A stretch of 64,000 nt of DNA, from the NCBI GenBank assembly GCA_038363925.1, contig JAQQWL010000006.1, positions 3,018,501 through 3,082,500 on the forward strand. The letters run 5' to 3'. Source of the stretch: Apiospora phragmitis (taxonomy: Eukaryota; Ascomycota; Sordariomycetes; Amphisphaeriales; Apiosporaceae). Under the pieces are notes generated by a model. It made no database searches, was not told the origin of the DNA, and was given only the letters and a program-made list of their open reading frames with translations. This document shows positions 10,467 to 20,479 of this stretch, piece after piece; positions within the stretch are counted from its first letter, which is position 1, and every line of letters starts with the position of its first letter. The translations under genes and the position numbers were made by a program.

Positions 10467-12101
10467 ATGATGCACCCTTCGCGTCAGGCGTATGTGGAGG
10501 AAGCAACAGAGGTACGATCTCCCCTGCTACACCACAGTCGCCTGCCAGCAGCTAACCCTCGATTCCAGGATCGTACCATCGCTCTGGAGGATCTACAAAC
10601 CGATCACGACTATGAAATCCCCGGCGGAGACACCGGCATAGCCCCCGAAAAGGCCTCGGCCATTCTCTCCAAGTTCGAGCGCAAACGATTCGCGAACACG
10701 ATAGCCGTGCCCACAGACGATGGCCGCGTGCGCACGAAGCTCCGCGAGCTCGGCGAGCCCATGACCCTCTTTGGCGAAGACCCCGCCGACCGGAGAGCCC
10801 GTCTGCGCGAGCTGCTCACCGTGCAGGCCGAGCAGGCGGCAGCGGCCGGGGCCGAGGGGGGCACTCCCGACGTCGAGATGGAGGATGCCGCCGAAGAGGA
10901 CGCAGACGACCAGGAGGAAGAGTTCTACACACAGGGAAGCGAGGGACTTCTAAAAGCACGACAAGATATCGCCAGGTATTCGCTGCCGCGCGCCAAGAAG
11001 AGGCTGGAGGCCCAGAAGGAAGAAAGCAGCATTGTTCTACGGACCCATGTCAAGTTCCGCAAACAGATCCGGGAGAGGCTACAGGGATTCGAGCTACAAG
11101 GCAGTCAGACGGCAGGCGACAGGCATGTCAGCATGACGAGGATATCGCCTAACAGCGAAATGGTGGCGGCAGGCAACTGGGGCGGCAGCATCAAACTGAT
11201 CGAGATACCATCGTTGGAGGAGAAGGGTACGCTACGTGGGCACACCAACAAAGTCAGTGGCATCAGTTGGTTCCCTGGCGCAACGATACCCGAGCGAGGA
11301 GTCAGCCGGAGCTCGGTCAATCTGGCCTCGGGCGGCGCCGAAGGCCAAGTCAACTTATGGAGCTTAGAGAAAGACACGCCTCTCTCGACACTGGAAGGCC
11401 ACGTTCAACGAGTCTGCCGCGTCGAGTTCCATCCCTCAGGCCGTTATTTGGCGAGTGCCAGTGAAGACACGACATGGAGACTCTGGGATGTTGAGACTAC
11501 AACAGAACTACTACTACAGGAAGGTCACTCGAGGGGTGTATTTGCCATCAGCTTCAATACCGATGGTTCGCTCTTGGCCAGCGCAGGCTTGGACAGTATC
11601 GGCAGAATTTGGGATCTTCGTTCAGGACGGACAGTCATGATCCTGGACGGTCATCAGGATGGGCACATCAAGCCCATCCACGGTCTCGATTGGAGCTCAG
11701 ACGGCCATCGCCTCCTGACAGGGTCAGCCGACGGCTGGATCAAGTGCTGGGACGTCAGAAAGGTGCAGCGGACGGGCGGCATAGGCGCGCACAAAAGCGC
11801 CGTGTCTGATCTGCGGTGGTACAAGGGGTTGGACGACCCCTTGGAGGGTACAGTGCAGCCGGGACTTGACGATAAGGGAAATCGGCTCCCGAAGAAATCC
11901 AGTACCTTCTTCGTGTCGAGCGGGTTCGACAACAAGGTCAATATCTTCTCGGCGGATGACTGGTCGCTGGTGCAGAGCTTGGACGGCCACACTGGTCCCG
12001 TAGCGAGTGTGGACGTGAGCAGAGATGCGAGATGGATAGTTAGTGGCGGTCATGATAGAACTGTCAAACTCTGGGGCCGTAACGATGGGGAGGGCGTTTA
12101 A
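10467..12101 (+). CDS. prp4: U4/U6 small nuclear ribonucleoprotein Prp4-like WD40 protein
   Basis: This is the fungal homologue of yeast Prp4 / human PRPF4, a component of the U4/U6 and U4/U6.U5 snRNP needed for spliceosome assembly in the nucleus. The N-terminal third has the Prp4/SFM motif (VRTKLRELGEPMTLFGEDPADRR), an acidic linker and a basic helical stretch (RAKKRLEAQKEES). The C-terminal part is a seven-bladed WD40 propeller, with repeats such as GHTNKVSGISWFPG, GHVQRVCRVEFHPSGRYLASAS, GHSRGVFAISFNTDGSLLASAG, GLDWSSDGHRLLTGSADG and GHTGPVASVDVS, each ending in W-type blade closures. The frame is open through a probable 57-nt intron (10512-10568: GTACGA donor, GCTAACC branch, TTCCAG acceptor). 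Splicing gives 525 residues; retention gives 544. The symbol is given by family likeness. Confidence 0.92.
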   Translation: MMHPSRQAYVEEATEVRSPLLHHSRLPAANPRFQDRTIALEDLQTDHDYEIPGGDTGIAPEKASAILSKFERKRFANTIAVPTDDGRVRTKLRELGEPMTLFGEDPADRRARLRELLTVQAEQAAAAGAEGGTPDVEMEDAAEEDADDQEEEFYTQGSEGLLKARQDIARYSLPRAKKRLEAQKEESSIVLRTHVKFRKQIRERLQGFELQGSQTAGDRHVSMTRISPNSEMVAAGNWGGSIKLIEIPSLEEKGTLRGHTNKVSGISWFPGATIPERGVSRSSVNLASGGAEGQVNLWSLEKDTPLSTLEGHVQRVCRVEFHPSGRYLASASEDTTWRLWDVETTTELLLQEGHSRGVFAISFNTDGSLLASAGLDSIGRIWDLRSGRTVMILDGHQDGHIKPIHGLDWSSDGHRLLTGSADGWIKCWDVRKVQRTGGIGAHKSAVSDLRWYKGLDDPLEGTVQPGLDDKGNRLPKKSSTFFVSSGFDNKVNIFSADDWSLVQSLDGHTGPVASVDVSRDARWIVSGGHDRTVKLWGRNDGEGV

Positions 12102-12725
12102 TCTTTGCCATGTAGATTGTATGTAATAGAATGTAAGAGAATTGATACCCCAATTCGTTCATCAAGGACAACACATCCATCGCATGTTTGATTGAGCCAA
12201 TCCCATGTGCTCGATCTCCTCCGGCTGGCTACACGTGATGGGGTGACCCCTCTGGAGTGAAGATTGACAGTTGGGTGGGTGTGGGCCTGGCGTGCCATTG
12301 ATTATTTGACCGGATCTGATCCAATTTCAAAGAAACACATGGTGCCTGTCTCTCTTATCAAACTCATGCATGATTCTTGCTGGTTGCAAAGACGCTTCTA
12401 ATCTCCAGAGCGCTTCCTTTTATGCCCTCATCAATGAGTGCTTTTGCGTTGGTACTTATCACCGGGTGGAATCAAGCACAGGAATTAACCGGCCAACTCG
12501 ACCGCACGACCGTCGCCTGGCACTTGCTCGGAACAACAGCCGGGATAGCTTGGAACAACAGGGTGTTTGTCATAGGCCAGCGGGCTTCCCAAAAATCGGC
12601 AATCGCCCCATTTCGCCCCAGAAGACGCCTTGACTTATTGACTACGGCACCGACCACGAACCTTCCGAACTTAAATGGAGCGCCTGGAAAGTTGAAGCCA
12701 GTCCTGTTAGTTTTACTGCTTCGTC
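12102..12725. other. Intergenic, no gene seen
   Basis: About 620 bp between two genes on the same strand, with the promoter of the cyclin gene. The small open frames here have no recognisable features. Confidence 0.6.
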
Positions 12726-14459
12726 ATGGCAAGTATCGACCGATATCGACCACCGGCTCGTGAAGGTTACCAACCCCCGACGAGACCTCAGCCTCCGCCT
12801 AACCCGCAGCATCAACAACAACAACAACAACAGCTTCCATCCACTACCACTGCCACCACCACCAACGGTGCACGATCAACCACCCGATCCTCCAAATCGC
12901 CCATCAAGAGACGCGACGTCCCTCCCTCCGTGCCCACACCACCGCCTCACGTCCATTATCCTCCGCCGGCGCACAACAACAACAGCCATCCGTCTCTGAC
13001 ACCACGCCCACGTAGTGCGCGATCGCCCGAACGCGAGGCGACGGAGCCCGCAGCGCGCAGGAGGATGGCCGCCAATCAATGGCTCTTCACCCAGGAAGAG
13101 GTGGACAGCAGCCCCAGCATCGCTGAGGGCATGCCTCCGGCCGAAGAGCGCTTGCGACGTGCCAGGGCGTCAATTTCATATACAATGTCGGCATCATGCT
13201 TAACCTGCCCCAGCTCACGCTCTACGTCGCCGGCGTCTTCTTCCATCGGTTCTACATGCGCTGTAGCATGGACGAGAAGCGCGGGATCCATCACTACGTA
13301 AGTCGGACTTCTTTCATCGCGACTCCTTTCGTGTCCCGCCAATGGGGTTGGGTCCCATTGTGCGAAGGTGCTGCTGGCCGGTGTTCCCACTACCCCTACA
13401 TACATCAGACAAGCTGACAGACCATTCCTGCTGCACAGAACATTGCCGCCACGGCACTATTTCTAGCAAACAAGACCGAAGAGAACGGTGCGAAGACGAA
13501 GAATATCATCATTGCGGTGGCCAAGGTGGCCCAGAAGAATGCCAATCTCATCATAGATGAGCAGTCCAAGGAATACTGGCGCTGGCGCGACTCCATCCTT
13601 AGTTACGAAGAAGTCATGCTCGAGTACCTGACCTTCGACCTCAGCATCACCCACCCATATCAAATCCTTTACAAGCTGCTGGAGGAGCTCAATTGCATCC
13701 ACAACAAGGACCTGAGGAAATCCGCATGGACCTTTTGCAATGATTCATGCCTGTCAGTCATGCCGTTGCTCGTGGAATCACGCGACGTGGCGCTGTCCAG
13801 TATTTTCTTTGCCAGCACCATCACCAAGCAGACGATCCCAGACGTTGGCGGCAAGCCATGGTGGATAGCGCTGGAGGGGTGTGAGGAGCGTATGCAACAA
13901 GCATGTGCCATCATGGTGGACTTTTACAAAGAGAACCCCCTGAGGAAAGCGGAAAACCCGTCATACCAAGGCTCTCCTGGATTCAACTTCGACTCGACTA
14001 GAAATACAGGCGAGGGCTCCAGCACGAACGTGTCACCCAGAACAGAGAATCAGACCCAGAGTCCAGAGCCACGATCTAAGGAGCGAGTAAATGGTCACAG
14101 TAACGATGAGTCTGCTGCAAACGACAGCGCTGCCAAGGGGAGAGCTAACGATACCACCTCCAACCTGGCTAATGACGAGATGGATATCGACGTGAGCTCC
14201 AATAAAGGATCTTTCGCGACCCGTGAATCTCAGGGTCCCCCACAGACTGGCCCAGGTGATTCTGACACAGCTCTTAAGGAGGCTGCGAATGATCCTGCGA
14301 ACCCATGAGCATACTGCCCGGGGCGACAGTAGGAACGCCGGGGGCTTTCCCAGCCCTGGTAAGAGGAAAGAACATGAGCAGGTATCCGATGAAAATAGGG
14401 ACCAGAAGCGGCTGCGCAGGGACAGCGAGGAGGATGAGGGTGAGGTTCTGGATGAGTGA
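12726..14459 (+). CDS. Transcription-type cyclin (Pch1 / cyclin T-K-like), three apparent frameshifts
   Basis: Exons are 12726-13297 and 13439-14459. The N-terminus is disordered, rich in Pro, Gln and Asn. It is followed by NQWLFTQEEVDSSPSI, a signature of cyclins that partner CTD kinases such as P-TEFb, then two cyclin boxes (NFIYNVGIMLNLPQLTLYVA, FFHRFYMRCS, ATALFLANKTEE, WRDSILSYEEVMLEYLTFDL) and a charged tail ending KRLRRDSEEDEGEVLDE. Such cyclins activate a CDK that phosphorylates RNA polymerase II. Three one-base deletions break the frame: in the G run at 13165-13167 (RAR to GVNFIY), the C run at 14302-14304 and the G run at 14320-14323. With all three bases restored the spliced gene is 532 codons. 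Without repair, the open frame stops at 14308 or is lost before the cyclin box. A CAA microsatellite lies in exon 1. Confidence 0.85.
12813..12833 (+). repeat. CAA microsatellite in the cyclin N-terminus
   Basis: About seven CAA/CAG units encode a poly-Gln run in the disordered N-terminus of the cyclin. Length variation between strains is likely. Confidence 0.8.
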
Positions 14460-15044
14460 ACAGGTATTCACTAGGCTATTATTCCCTCCTGGTTGTTTTC
14501 ATAGTGCCTTTCTTCGACTGTACACCATCATCCAGCGATCGGCAAGTAACTCTTCGCCATTCCCCTTCTGTTCAACCATGCAGATGACTATTTAGCTGGC
14601 GTTTAAAGGGGGCATGGAACTTCGGCATTGTTTTCCCCTACGAGGCTTGCATTGGGATTTTTGACCTTGGAGTTTGGCTAGGCATGGCATAATTCTGGGC
14701 TTGTTTTGCTTCGAGGAGTTACATGGCATACCCGGAAAGGAGAACCCCCATGTAGCACATAGTCACTCGCGTATAATGATCTAATACAGCGATGCCCAAG
14801 TTTACGTATCAAACCAGTCGCCATCAGTGTGGTCAGAGGATATGTCGCTGAAAGTGATCTTTAGACTGACACAGGTTTCATAATGGGTTACTCTGCATGC
14901 TATTGTCTTGATATGTATTTATTCCATCATTGACATGCCCATAGGAGTTGTAACCACATTTAGTCATGATGTCGGTATCATTATGTCTCTACTTCAGCTT
15001 GAAAAAGAGTGCTTTGCTTCTTCTTCTCAAGTGGCCCCATCTCG
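14460..15044. other. Intergenic between convergent genes
   Basis: About 585 bp holding the 3' ends of the cyclin and Dus4-like genes. No gene or structured element is supported. Confidence 0.6.
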
Positions 15045-16487
15045 TCACCGAGTATTGTTTACTAGCTTCTCTGCGGCCGTGGCCACCGCCGCCTTGGCCC
15101 TCAATTCCTCCAGACAGTCGAGCACATCGATCCAGTTCCCGCACTTGGTGAGCCGCATGCGGTCCCGCTTGCCGATGAGCGCCCGCTTGTCCGGCCCGTA
15201 GCCCGGGCCCAGCATTTCGGTCAGATGGTGCACGCCCGACTTGAGGACCAGAGGGGCCCGCGCCAGGTTCGCAAGGAACACGTCGACGGCCTCCAGGGGC
15301 ACGTCTCGTGGCCCGCGAACAGAGCCGGATTGGCCAGGAGGGCGCGGGCGGACATGAGACCGGCGAGGTTCGGGAGGTGGAGCTTTGGATGCTGGGGGGT
15401 TGATGATGACGGCGCGGTGGCGGCAGGAGTTGAGTCAGTAGAAGTGGTGAAAGTCGGCGTGTGGTTGTCTTCGTCGAGCAGGTGACTTGTGTAGGGCAAG
15501 GCGCGCAATGTGAATACATCTCCCGACACTAATATGGGAACCCGCTTGCCGTACTTCTCGGTAAGGATCTCCAACGCTTCCAGATCGATCGGCGTGCTCG
15601 ACGGGGTCTTGCGCGTCCGCGGGTGGATAGTGAGCCAGTCGATGTTGCGCCTCCATCCGCACGCCCCATCATCGCCGAGGACCGTGTCGATGAAGTCCAT
15701 AGTCCGGCGCAGGTCCTTGTGCACGCGGATCTTGACGGTGACGCTGCGGCCCCGCGCCGACTCGACGTCGGCGTCCGCCAGCCCCACGTCCCAGCCGTCG
15801 CGGGCCAGGCGAGACCGCGTCTCGACCACCATGTCGCGCACGAGCTCGCGGCGCTCCATCAGCGCGGCGCCTAGCGACTCGGCGCACGCCCACGACTGCG
15901 GGCAGCCGCAGTTGAGGTCCACGCCGCTCACGTAGGGCGCCGCGAGGCTCGAGGCCCGCGCCAGCTCTAGGGCCGCGCTCGCGCCGAACTGCGCGACCGT
16001 GGGCACCCGGGCGGATTCTTCTTCTTCCCTCGTCGAGATGCTCAGGTCGCTCTCCCGGGCCACGGACGACCGGTTGAACTCTTTCGCCAGGATCATGGGC
16101 GTCCAGCACAGGTCGGTGCCATAGTGGTGCACGGTTTGGCGGAAGGCGAGCTATACGATTTTGCGCGCATGTGTGTTCAACATTCATATTCGAGAAGTAA
16201 AGGAGTAATAATGCACTTGACGATTATGGTGCTTGATGCGCGCAAGCCCAACAGAACAAGGAGATAGAGAGACGTATCGAGGGAAAGTTCGCCTACCTTG
16301 CTATAGCGCACCATAGGCGCGCATGCGTACAAATATCTGCCTTGAGACTTTGCCGCATCGAATAGCTTGAGCGCACTGTAAGATAGGGACGCACAAGTAA
16401 GTAAGTAACAGTCCGACAAGATTTGCCAGGTTGTGAGAGCGAGCGCAGCAGCACGCCGGAGAAGAACTTGCTTCTCTCAAATTGCAT
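15045..16487 (-). CDS. dus4: tRNA-dihydrouridine synthase, Dus4-like, one apparent frameshift
   Basis: The enzyme reduces D-loop uridines (U20a/U20b) of tRNA with FMN and NAD(P)H. The upstream exon encodes ALKLFDAAKSQGRYLYACAPMVRYSK, ending at 16297; the main exon runs 16150-15045. The family signatures are ACAPMVRYSKLAFR, DLCWTPMILAKEF, the catalytic-Cys segment DLNCGCPQSWA, a VTVKIRVH strand and WLTIHPRT. In the C run opposite 15296-15299 one base seems missing: the frame turns from FAGHETCP to nonsense, while the shifted frame continues LEAVDVFLANLARAPLVLKSG and ends normally at 15045. The restored main exon is 369 codons. The N-terminus is uncertain: one model starts at the ATG at 16487 and splices into the ALKLFD exon, but its donor (GTTCTT) is poor. 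Confidence 0.85.
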
Positions 16488-17303
16488 GAGGAGTGAGATG
16501 GAACCTACTGCAGAGTCGGGAATAGATGTTCATTTTCATCATGTCCAAAATCCATTCTTACGGCAAGAGAGAGTAATGTTAACCCACAGGTACCCAAAGT
16601 AGAAGGAAAGAAACATTAGCGAAGAGCTTATCTCCATGGCCCCTCGATTGCAATGGATGGAGGGGAGGGGTACAGGTAGAGCATGGTGGGGCTCTTCTCC
16701 CTTCTCCCAGCCCGCATATTCCGCATCATCTCAGTCTACTACATAGGCCTACTCGTAAAGGCTTCGTACTGCATATTATTCGCTCGATATGTTTAAGTAT
16801 GGGAAAGTAGAGACCCAATCTCATGGGCTTGAAGATTTTAAATCGACTCGGGCTGCGGTGCCATGGATTTAATAAACCCAGTCGCTAAGTCCGGTTAAGC
16901 CTCACCCGGCATACAATGGAAACGGCAATACGCAACAAGTCTAGCATAAGTTAATGCCGACTTAAACCCATCGGGGGACTTAATAGCTCCGGCTTATCGT
17001 CATGGACTTGTCGTCATGGAGTTTGCACAGCTACGTGCCGGAGGGGCCATACACGGAGAACGGTTGTGGGCTTTTCAATACTGAATAATTAGAATTTTTT
17101 CGAATTGCCTATTTGTAGTTTCTTGGTAATTTCCTACTGCATACCGATGCAAAGTGTATAAAGACGCCTCATAACCCCGCAGAAAATAGAAAACTCCTGC
17201 TCAAACCAAACAACCTCACAGAATCACTTCCTTGACTAGACGTTTGCACGTATTCAATCATCGACATATTTGCACTGACTTGCATATTTCTTAATCTATC
17301 AAA
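16488..17303. promoter_or_regulatory. Divergent intergenic region with a TATA box for the aldo-keto reductase
   Basis: About 815 bp separate the start of the Dus4-like gene (minus) from the aldo-keto reductase (plus). GTATAAAG at about 17157-17164 is a plausible TATA box 140 bp upstream of the reductase ATG. Nothing else is recognised. Confidence 0.45.
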
Positions 17304-18340
17304 ATGCCTCAACTGATGGGAAAGGACATTGGCCCTATTGGCTTTGGTCTCATGGTACGTTACGAATCGAATCTCCATCCTCTTCGTGCTCTCGTGTCTA
17401 ACGATTCAAGGGTCTCACGTGGCGCGCCAACCCATGCTCCGAGGAGCAAGCTTTCGAAACTATGCGCACAGCGCTGAAGAATGGCATGAACTTCTGGAAT
17501 GGGGGCGAGTTCTACGGAACCCCCGAGCACAACAGTCTTACCCTTCTGGACCGCTACTTCGCCAAGTATCCCGAGGATGCCGAGAAGGTCATACTTAGCA
17601 TCAAGGGCGGCATGGGTCCATCAGGCATAGACGGGTCCCCCGAAGGCGTCCGGAGGACCCTGGACAACTGCATCAAGCTCCTGAACGGGCGCAAGAAGAT
17701 TGACATGTTCGAATATGCTCGCCGAGACCCCAACACACCCTCGAGGTGACATTTGGCGTCATCGACAAGGAATACGTCCAGACGGGCAAGATTGGTGGAA
17801 TCTCACTGTCCGAAGTCAAGGCATCCACTGTTCACGAGGCGGCCAAGATCACAAAGATTGTGGCTTGCGAGGTTGAGCTTTCACTATTCGCAACCGATGT
17901 GCTCGACAACGGCGTCGCGGCTGCTTGCAAGGAGCACAACATACCTCTCGTCGCCTACTCACCAATTGGCCGCGGCATGTTGACGGGCCAGATCAAGTCG
18001 CTGGACGACATCCTCAGGATAGCATGCTACGCCACTTCCTCGGTTCCAGCCCGACACTTTCCCAATCAACATTCAGCTTGTTCATCAAGTTGAGGAGATG
18101 GCCAAGAAAAGGGGCTGCACGCCTGCGCAGCTGGCAATCAACTGGACAAGGGCCGTGTCCAAGCGACCTGGCATGCCCGTGATCGTTCCCATTCCTGGGG
18201 CCACTACGGCGGACCGAGTGAACGAGAACGCTAAAGACGTAGAGCTGTCTGGGCAAGACATGAAGGAGTTAGATGGGACCCTGAGCAAGTTCACGCCTGC
18301 CGGCGCGCGATACCCTCCCTCTATCCCGATGGAGGGCTAG
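17304..18340 (+). CDS. Pyridoxal-reductase-like aldo-keto reductase, three apparent frameshifts
   Basis: The protein is like fission-yeast Plr1, which reduces pyridoxal to pyridoxine with NADPH. Exon 1 (17304-17354, MPQLMGKDIGPIGFGLM) joins exon 2 (from 17411, GLTWRANPCSEEQAF). The barrel shows NGMNFWNGGEFYGTPE, containing the catalytic Tyr, then KVILSIKGG, GKIGGISLSEV and PLVAYSPIGRGMLTG. Three one-base deletions break it: the C run at 17738-17740 (DPNTP to LEVTFG), GG at 18017-18018 (before SMLRHF) and CC at 18038-18039 (before RFQPDTFP). Restored, the gene is 328 codons, the family length, ending with the NADPH-binding region VIVPIPGATTADRVNEN. Three breaks within 300 bp would also fit a pseudogene, but the codons around them look under selection. 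Confidence 0.85.
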
Positions 18341-19492
18341 TGTAGGAATTCGACATCCTGTGCATAGCCTATATTGATTCGTCAGCGTCAAATAAAACAA
18401 ATGGGTTCAAATAAAGCGGAAATAGTGATGTTCTGGTCAGGTCAAGAGAATTATCCACGTTTTAGATCCAAGGAAACATCCGAGGACTATCCATAGAGGA
18501 TCTTTTCAGAATTGCAGAATTCTTGTTGGTAGTCATCATAGAAATGGGAGATATGAAAGAAACACAGCAGCCTAAACTTACATGAAATTAGCAGTACAGC
18601 TAATACGAAGCGATCAACGATTGGATTGACCACCGAGCTGATATCTACCAGATATTTTCGTAGGCATTGTCATCTTCGCTGTTGTGGGAGTTTAGAGAAG
18701 AAAGTGCAAATCAACGGTTTGCGAAATGAGATGTTCAGATTTTATCCCAAGGCGGCCGACCCCACTGTGAACAGCCGCTGAAGCTCCACTGTTGACTGTC
18801 ACCTACCACAGCTTGGAAGACAGCAAAATCGCATAGGTAAAGCTACGACAATGTCATGGCCAATTGATTCCACATAAGTAGAATTTATATGAGCAGACAA
18901 GGCTCGTAGAATAATATCGTATAGGATAAACCACACACACATATCGCATGCGACCAATGCCCACAACGCGTATATGCCAGGCTCAATAGCGATACATATG
19001 CAACTTGCCTCGTGGTATAAGCTGTGTGTGATTGTGCTGCACGTCATCCGATATCCCACACTATCGATGTATATAACCTACATGTATTGTCAGATGGCAT
19101 CATCTTGGGAACTGCTCCAGCTACAGGCCTGGTTGGAAATTGACCCCGTGGGTTTTAGTCAATGTAGAGATATACTGACAAATGACCATTGCTTCGTTTT
19201 GTACAAGGCTGGGGATTCTCTTTTGGAGGGTACCTCTGTACGCGCAAGCCAATTGTTGACCCTTCCCATTGCTGCTTGACATCTCGATTCAGATGCGCCG
19301 CTATTTTACTGGATCAGCTTGTCTAATGCAGGGCGTAAACTCTCTCGGTCTTCTGGCGAAAGTCCGATGTGCAGCTCATGTAGCTACGACCACCAAAACT
19401 TGGCGACGATCTAGTTGGTAGTCAATTCATTGCCTCCTCAACTTTCAGTTATAACTTCCCCCAGCTGTCAAAGTCCAAGCACCGCGGTGAAA
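18341..19492. other. Intergenic, no gene seen
   Basis: About 1.15 kb between two genes on the same strand. Only short frames without domain signatures occur. Promoter elements of the amidohydrolase should lie at the right-hand end. Confidence 0.55.
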
Positions 19493-20479
19493 ATGGTACC
19501 CCCGTTGATCACACTGGAAGAGCACTTCCTCTCTGAGAAAGCCGACGATGTGAAGAAGCTGTATTCGGAGCAGCTGGGCAACATTCCCGGGGTGTCCGAG
19601 AAGCTTGCAGACATCGGCCCCATCCGGCTCAAGTCCATGGATGAAACCAACATCGCCATCCAGGTTGTCTCCCACGGGCCGGGCGCCATGTGCGTGTCCC
19701 AATGCCAAGCCGCGAACGACCAGCTCGCCGCCGCCGTGCGAGCGCACCCGGACCGCTTCGCCGGCTTCGCGGTGCTGCCCATGGCGGACCCCGACGCGGC
19801 CGCGAAGGAGCTGACCCGGTGCGTGCGGGAGCTGCCGGACTTCGTCGGGGCCCTCGTCGACAACCGCGCGGGCAACGGCTACTACGACGGGCCCGCGTAC
19901 GACAGCCTCTGGCGGGCCGCGCAGGACCTGGACGTGCCCATCTACTTGCACCCCACCTGGGCCACCCCGGAGCAGACGGACCTGCTCTACACGGGCAACT
20001 TCGCCGAGGCCGCGACGCTGAGCATCGGCGCGTCGGGCTGGGGCTGGCACTCGGACGTCGCGCTGCACGTCCTGCGCCTCTTCGCCGCCGGCACGTTCGA
20101 CCGGTTCCCGCGCCTCAAGCTCATCGCGGGCCACATGGGCGAGATGCTGCCGTTCATGCTGCAGCGCATCGTGAACCTGTCGCCGCGTTGGGGGCCGCGC
20201 GAGCGCCCGTTCCGGGAGGTCTACGACACCAACCTCTGGATCACCACCAGCGGGGTCTGGAGCATCGATCCGATGGCCACCATCCTGCGGAACACCAAGA
20301 TCGAGAGGATCCTCTACTCGGTCGACTACCCGTTCGGCAAGAACGAGGACGGGCTCCGGTTCATGCAGGACCTGGAGCAGAGTGGGTGGCTGACGCCCGA
20401 GCAGCTGGAGCGCATCGCGTACAAGAACTCGGAGGATCTCCTCAGGTTAAAGGTCACCACCCACAAGTCCCGGGAGTGA
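19493..20479 (+). CDS. Amidohydrolase-family decarboxylase (ACMSD / dihydroxybenzoate decarboxylase-like)
   Basis: This is an intronless gene of 328 residues from the ATG at 19493; the same frame is open a further 26 codons upstream, but the region around 19493 fits the family start. It is a TIM-barrel protein of the amidohydrolase-2 family, with the metal-binding motifs LITLEEHFLSE near the N-terminus, VPIYLHPTW (metal His) in the middle, KLIAGHMGEMLPFML (metal/catalytic His) and ILYSVDYPFGKNED with the conserved catalytic Asp. Related fungal enzymes non-oxidatively decarboxylate salicylate-type aromatic acids (2,3-dihydroxybenzoate, gamma-resorcylate). The exact substrate is not readable. 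The gene is unusually G+C-rich in the middle, with a strong third-position C/G preference, which is also why other frames look open. The frame is intact. Confidence 0.88.
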   Translation: MVPPLITLEEHFLSEKADDVKKLYSEQLGNIPGVSEKLADIGPIRLKSMDETNIAIQVVSHGPGAMCVSQCQAANDQLAAAVRAHPDRFAGFAVLPMADPDAAAKELTRCVRELPDFVGALVDNRAGNGYYDGPAYDSLWRAAQDLDVPIYLHPTWATPEQTDLLYTGNFAEAATLSIGASGWGWHSDVALHVLRLFAAGTFDRFPRLKLIAGHMGEMLPFMLQRIVNLSPRWGPRERPFREVYDTNLWITTSGVWSIDPMATILRNTKIERILYSVDYPFGKNEDGLRFMQDLEQSGWLTPEQLERIAYKNSEDLLRLKVTTHKSRE

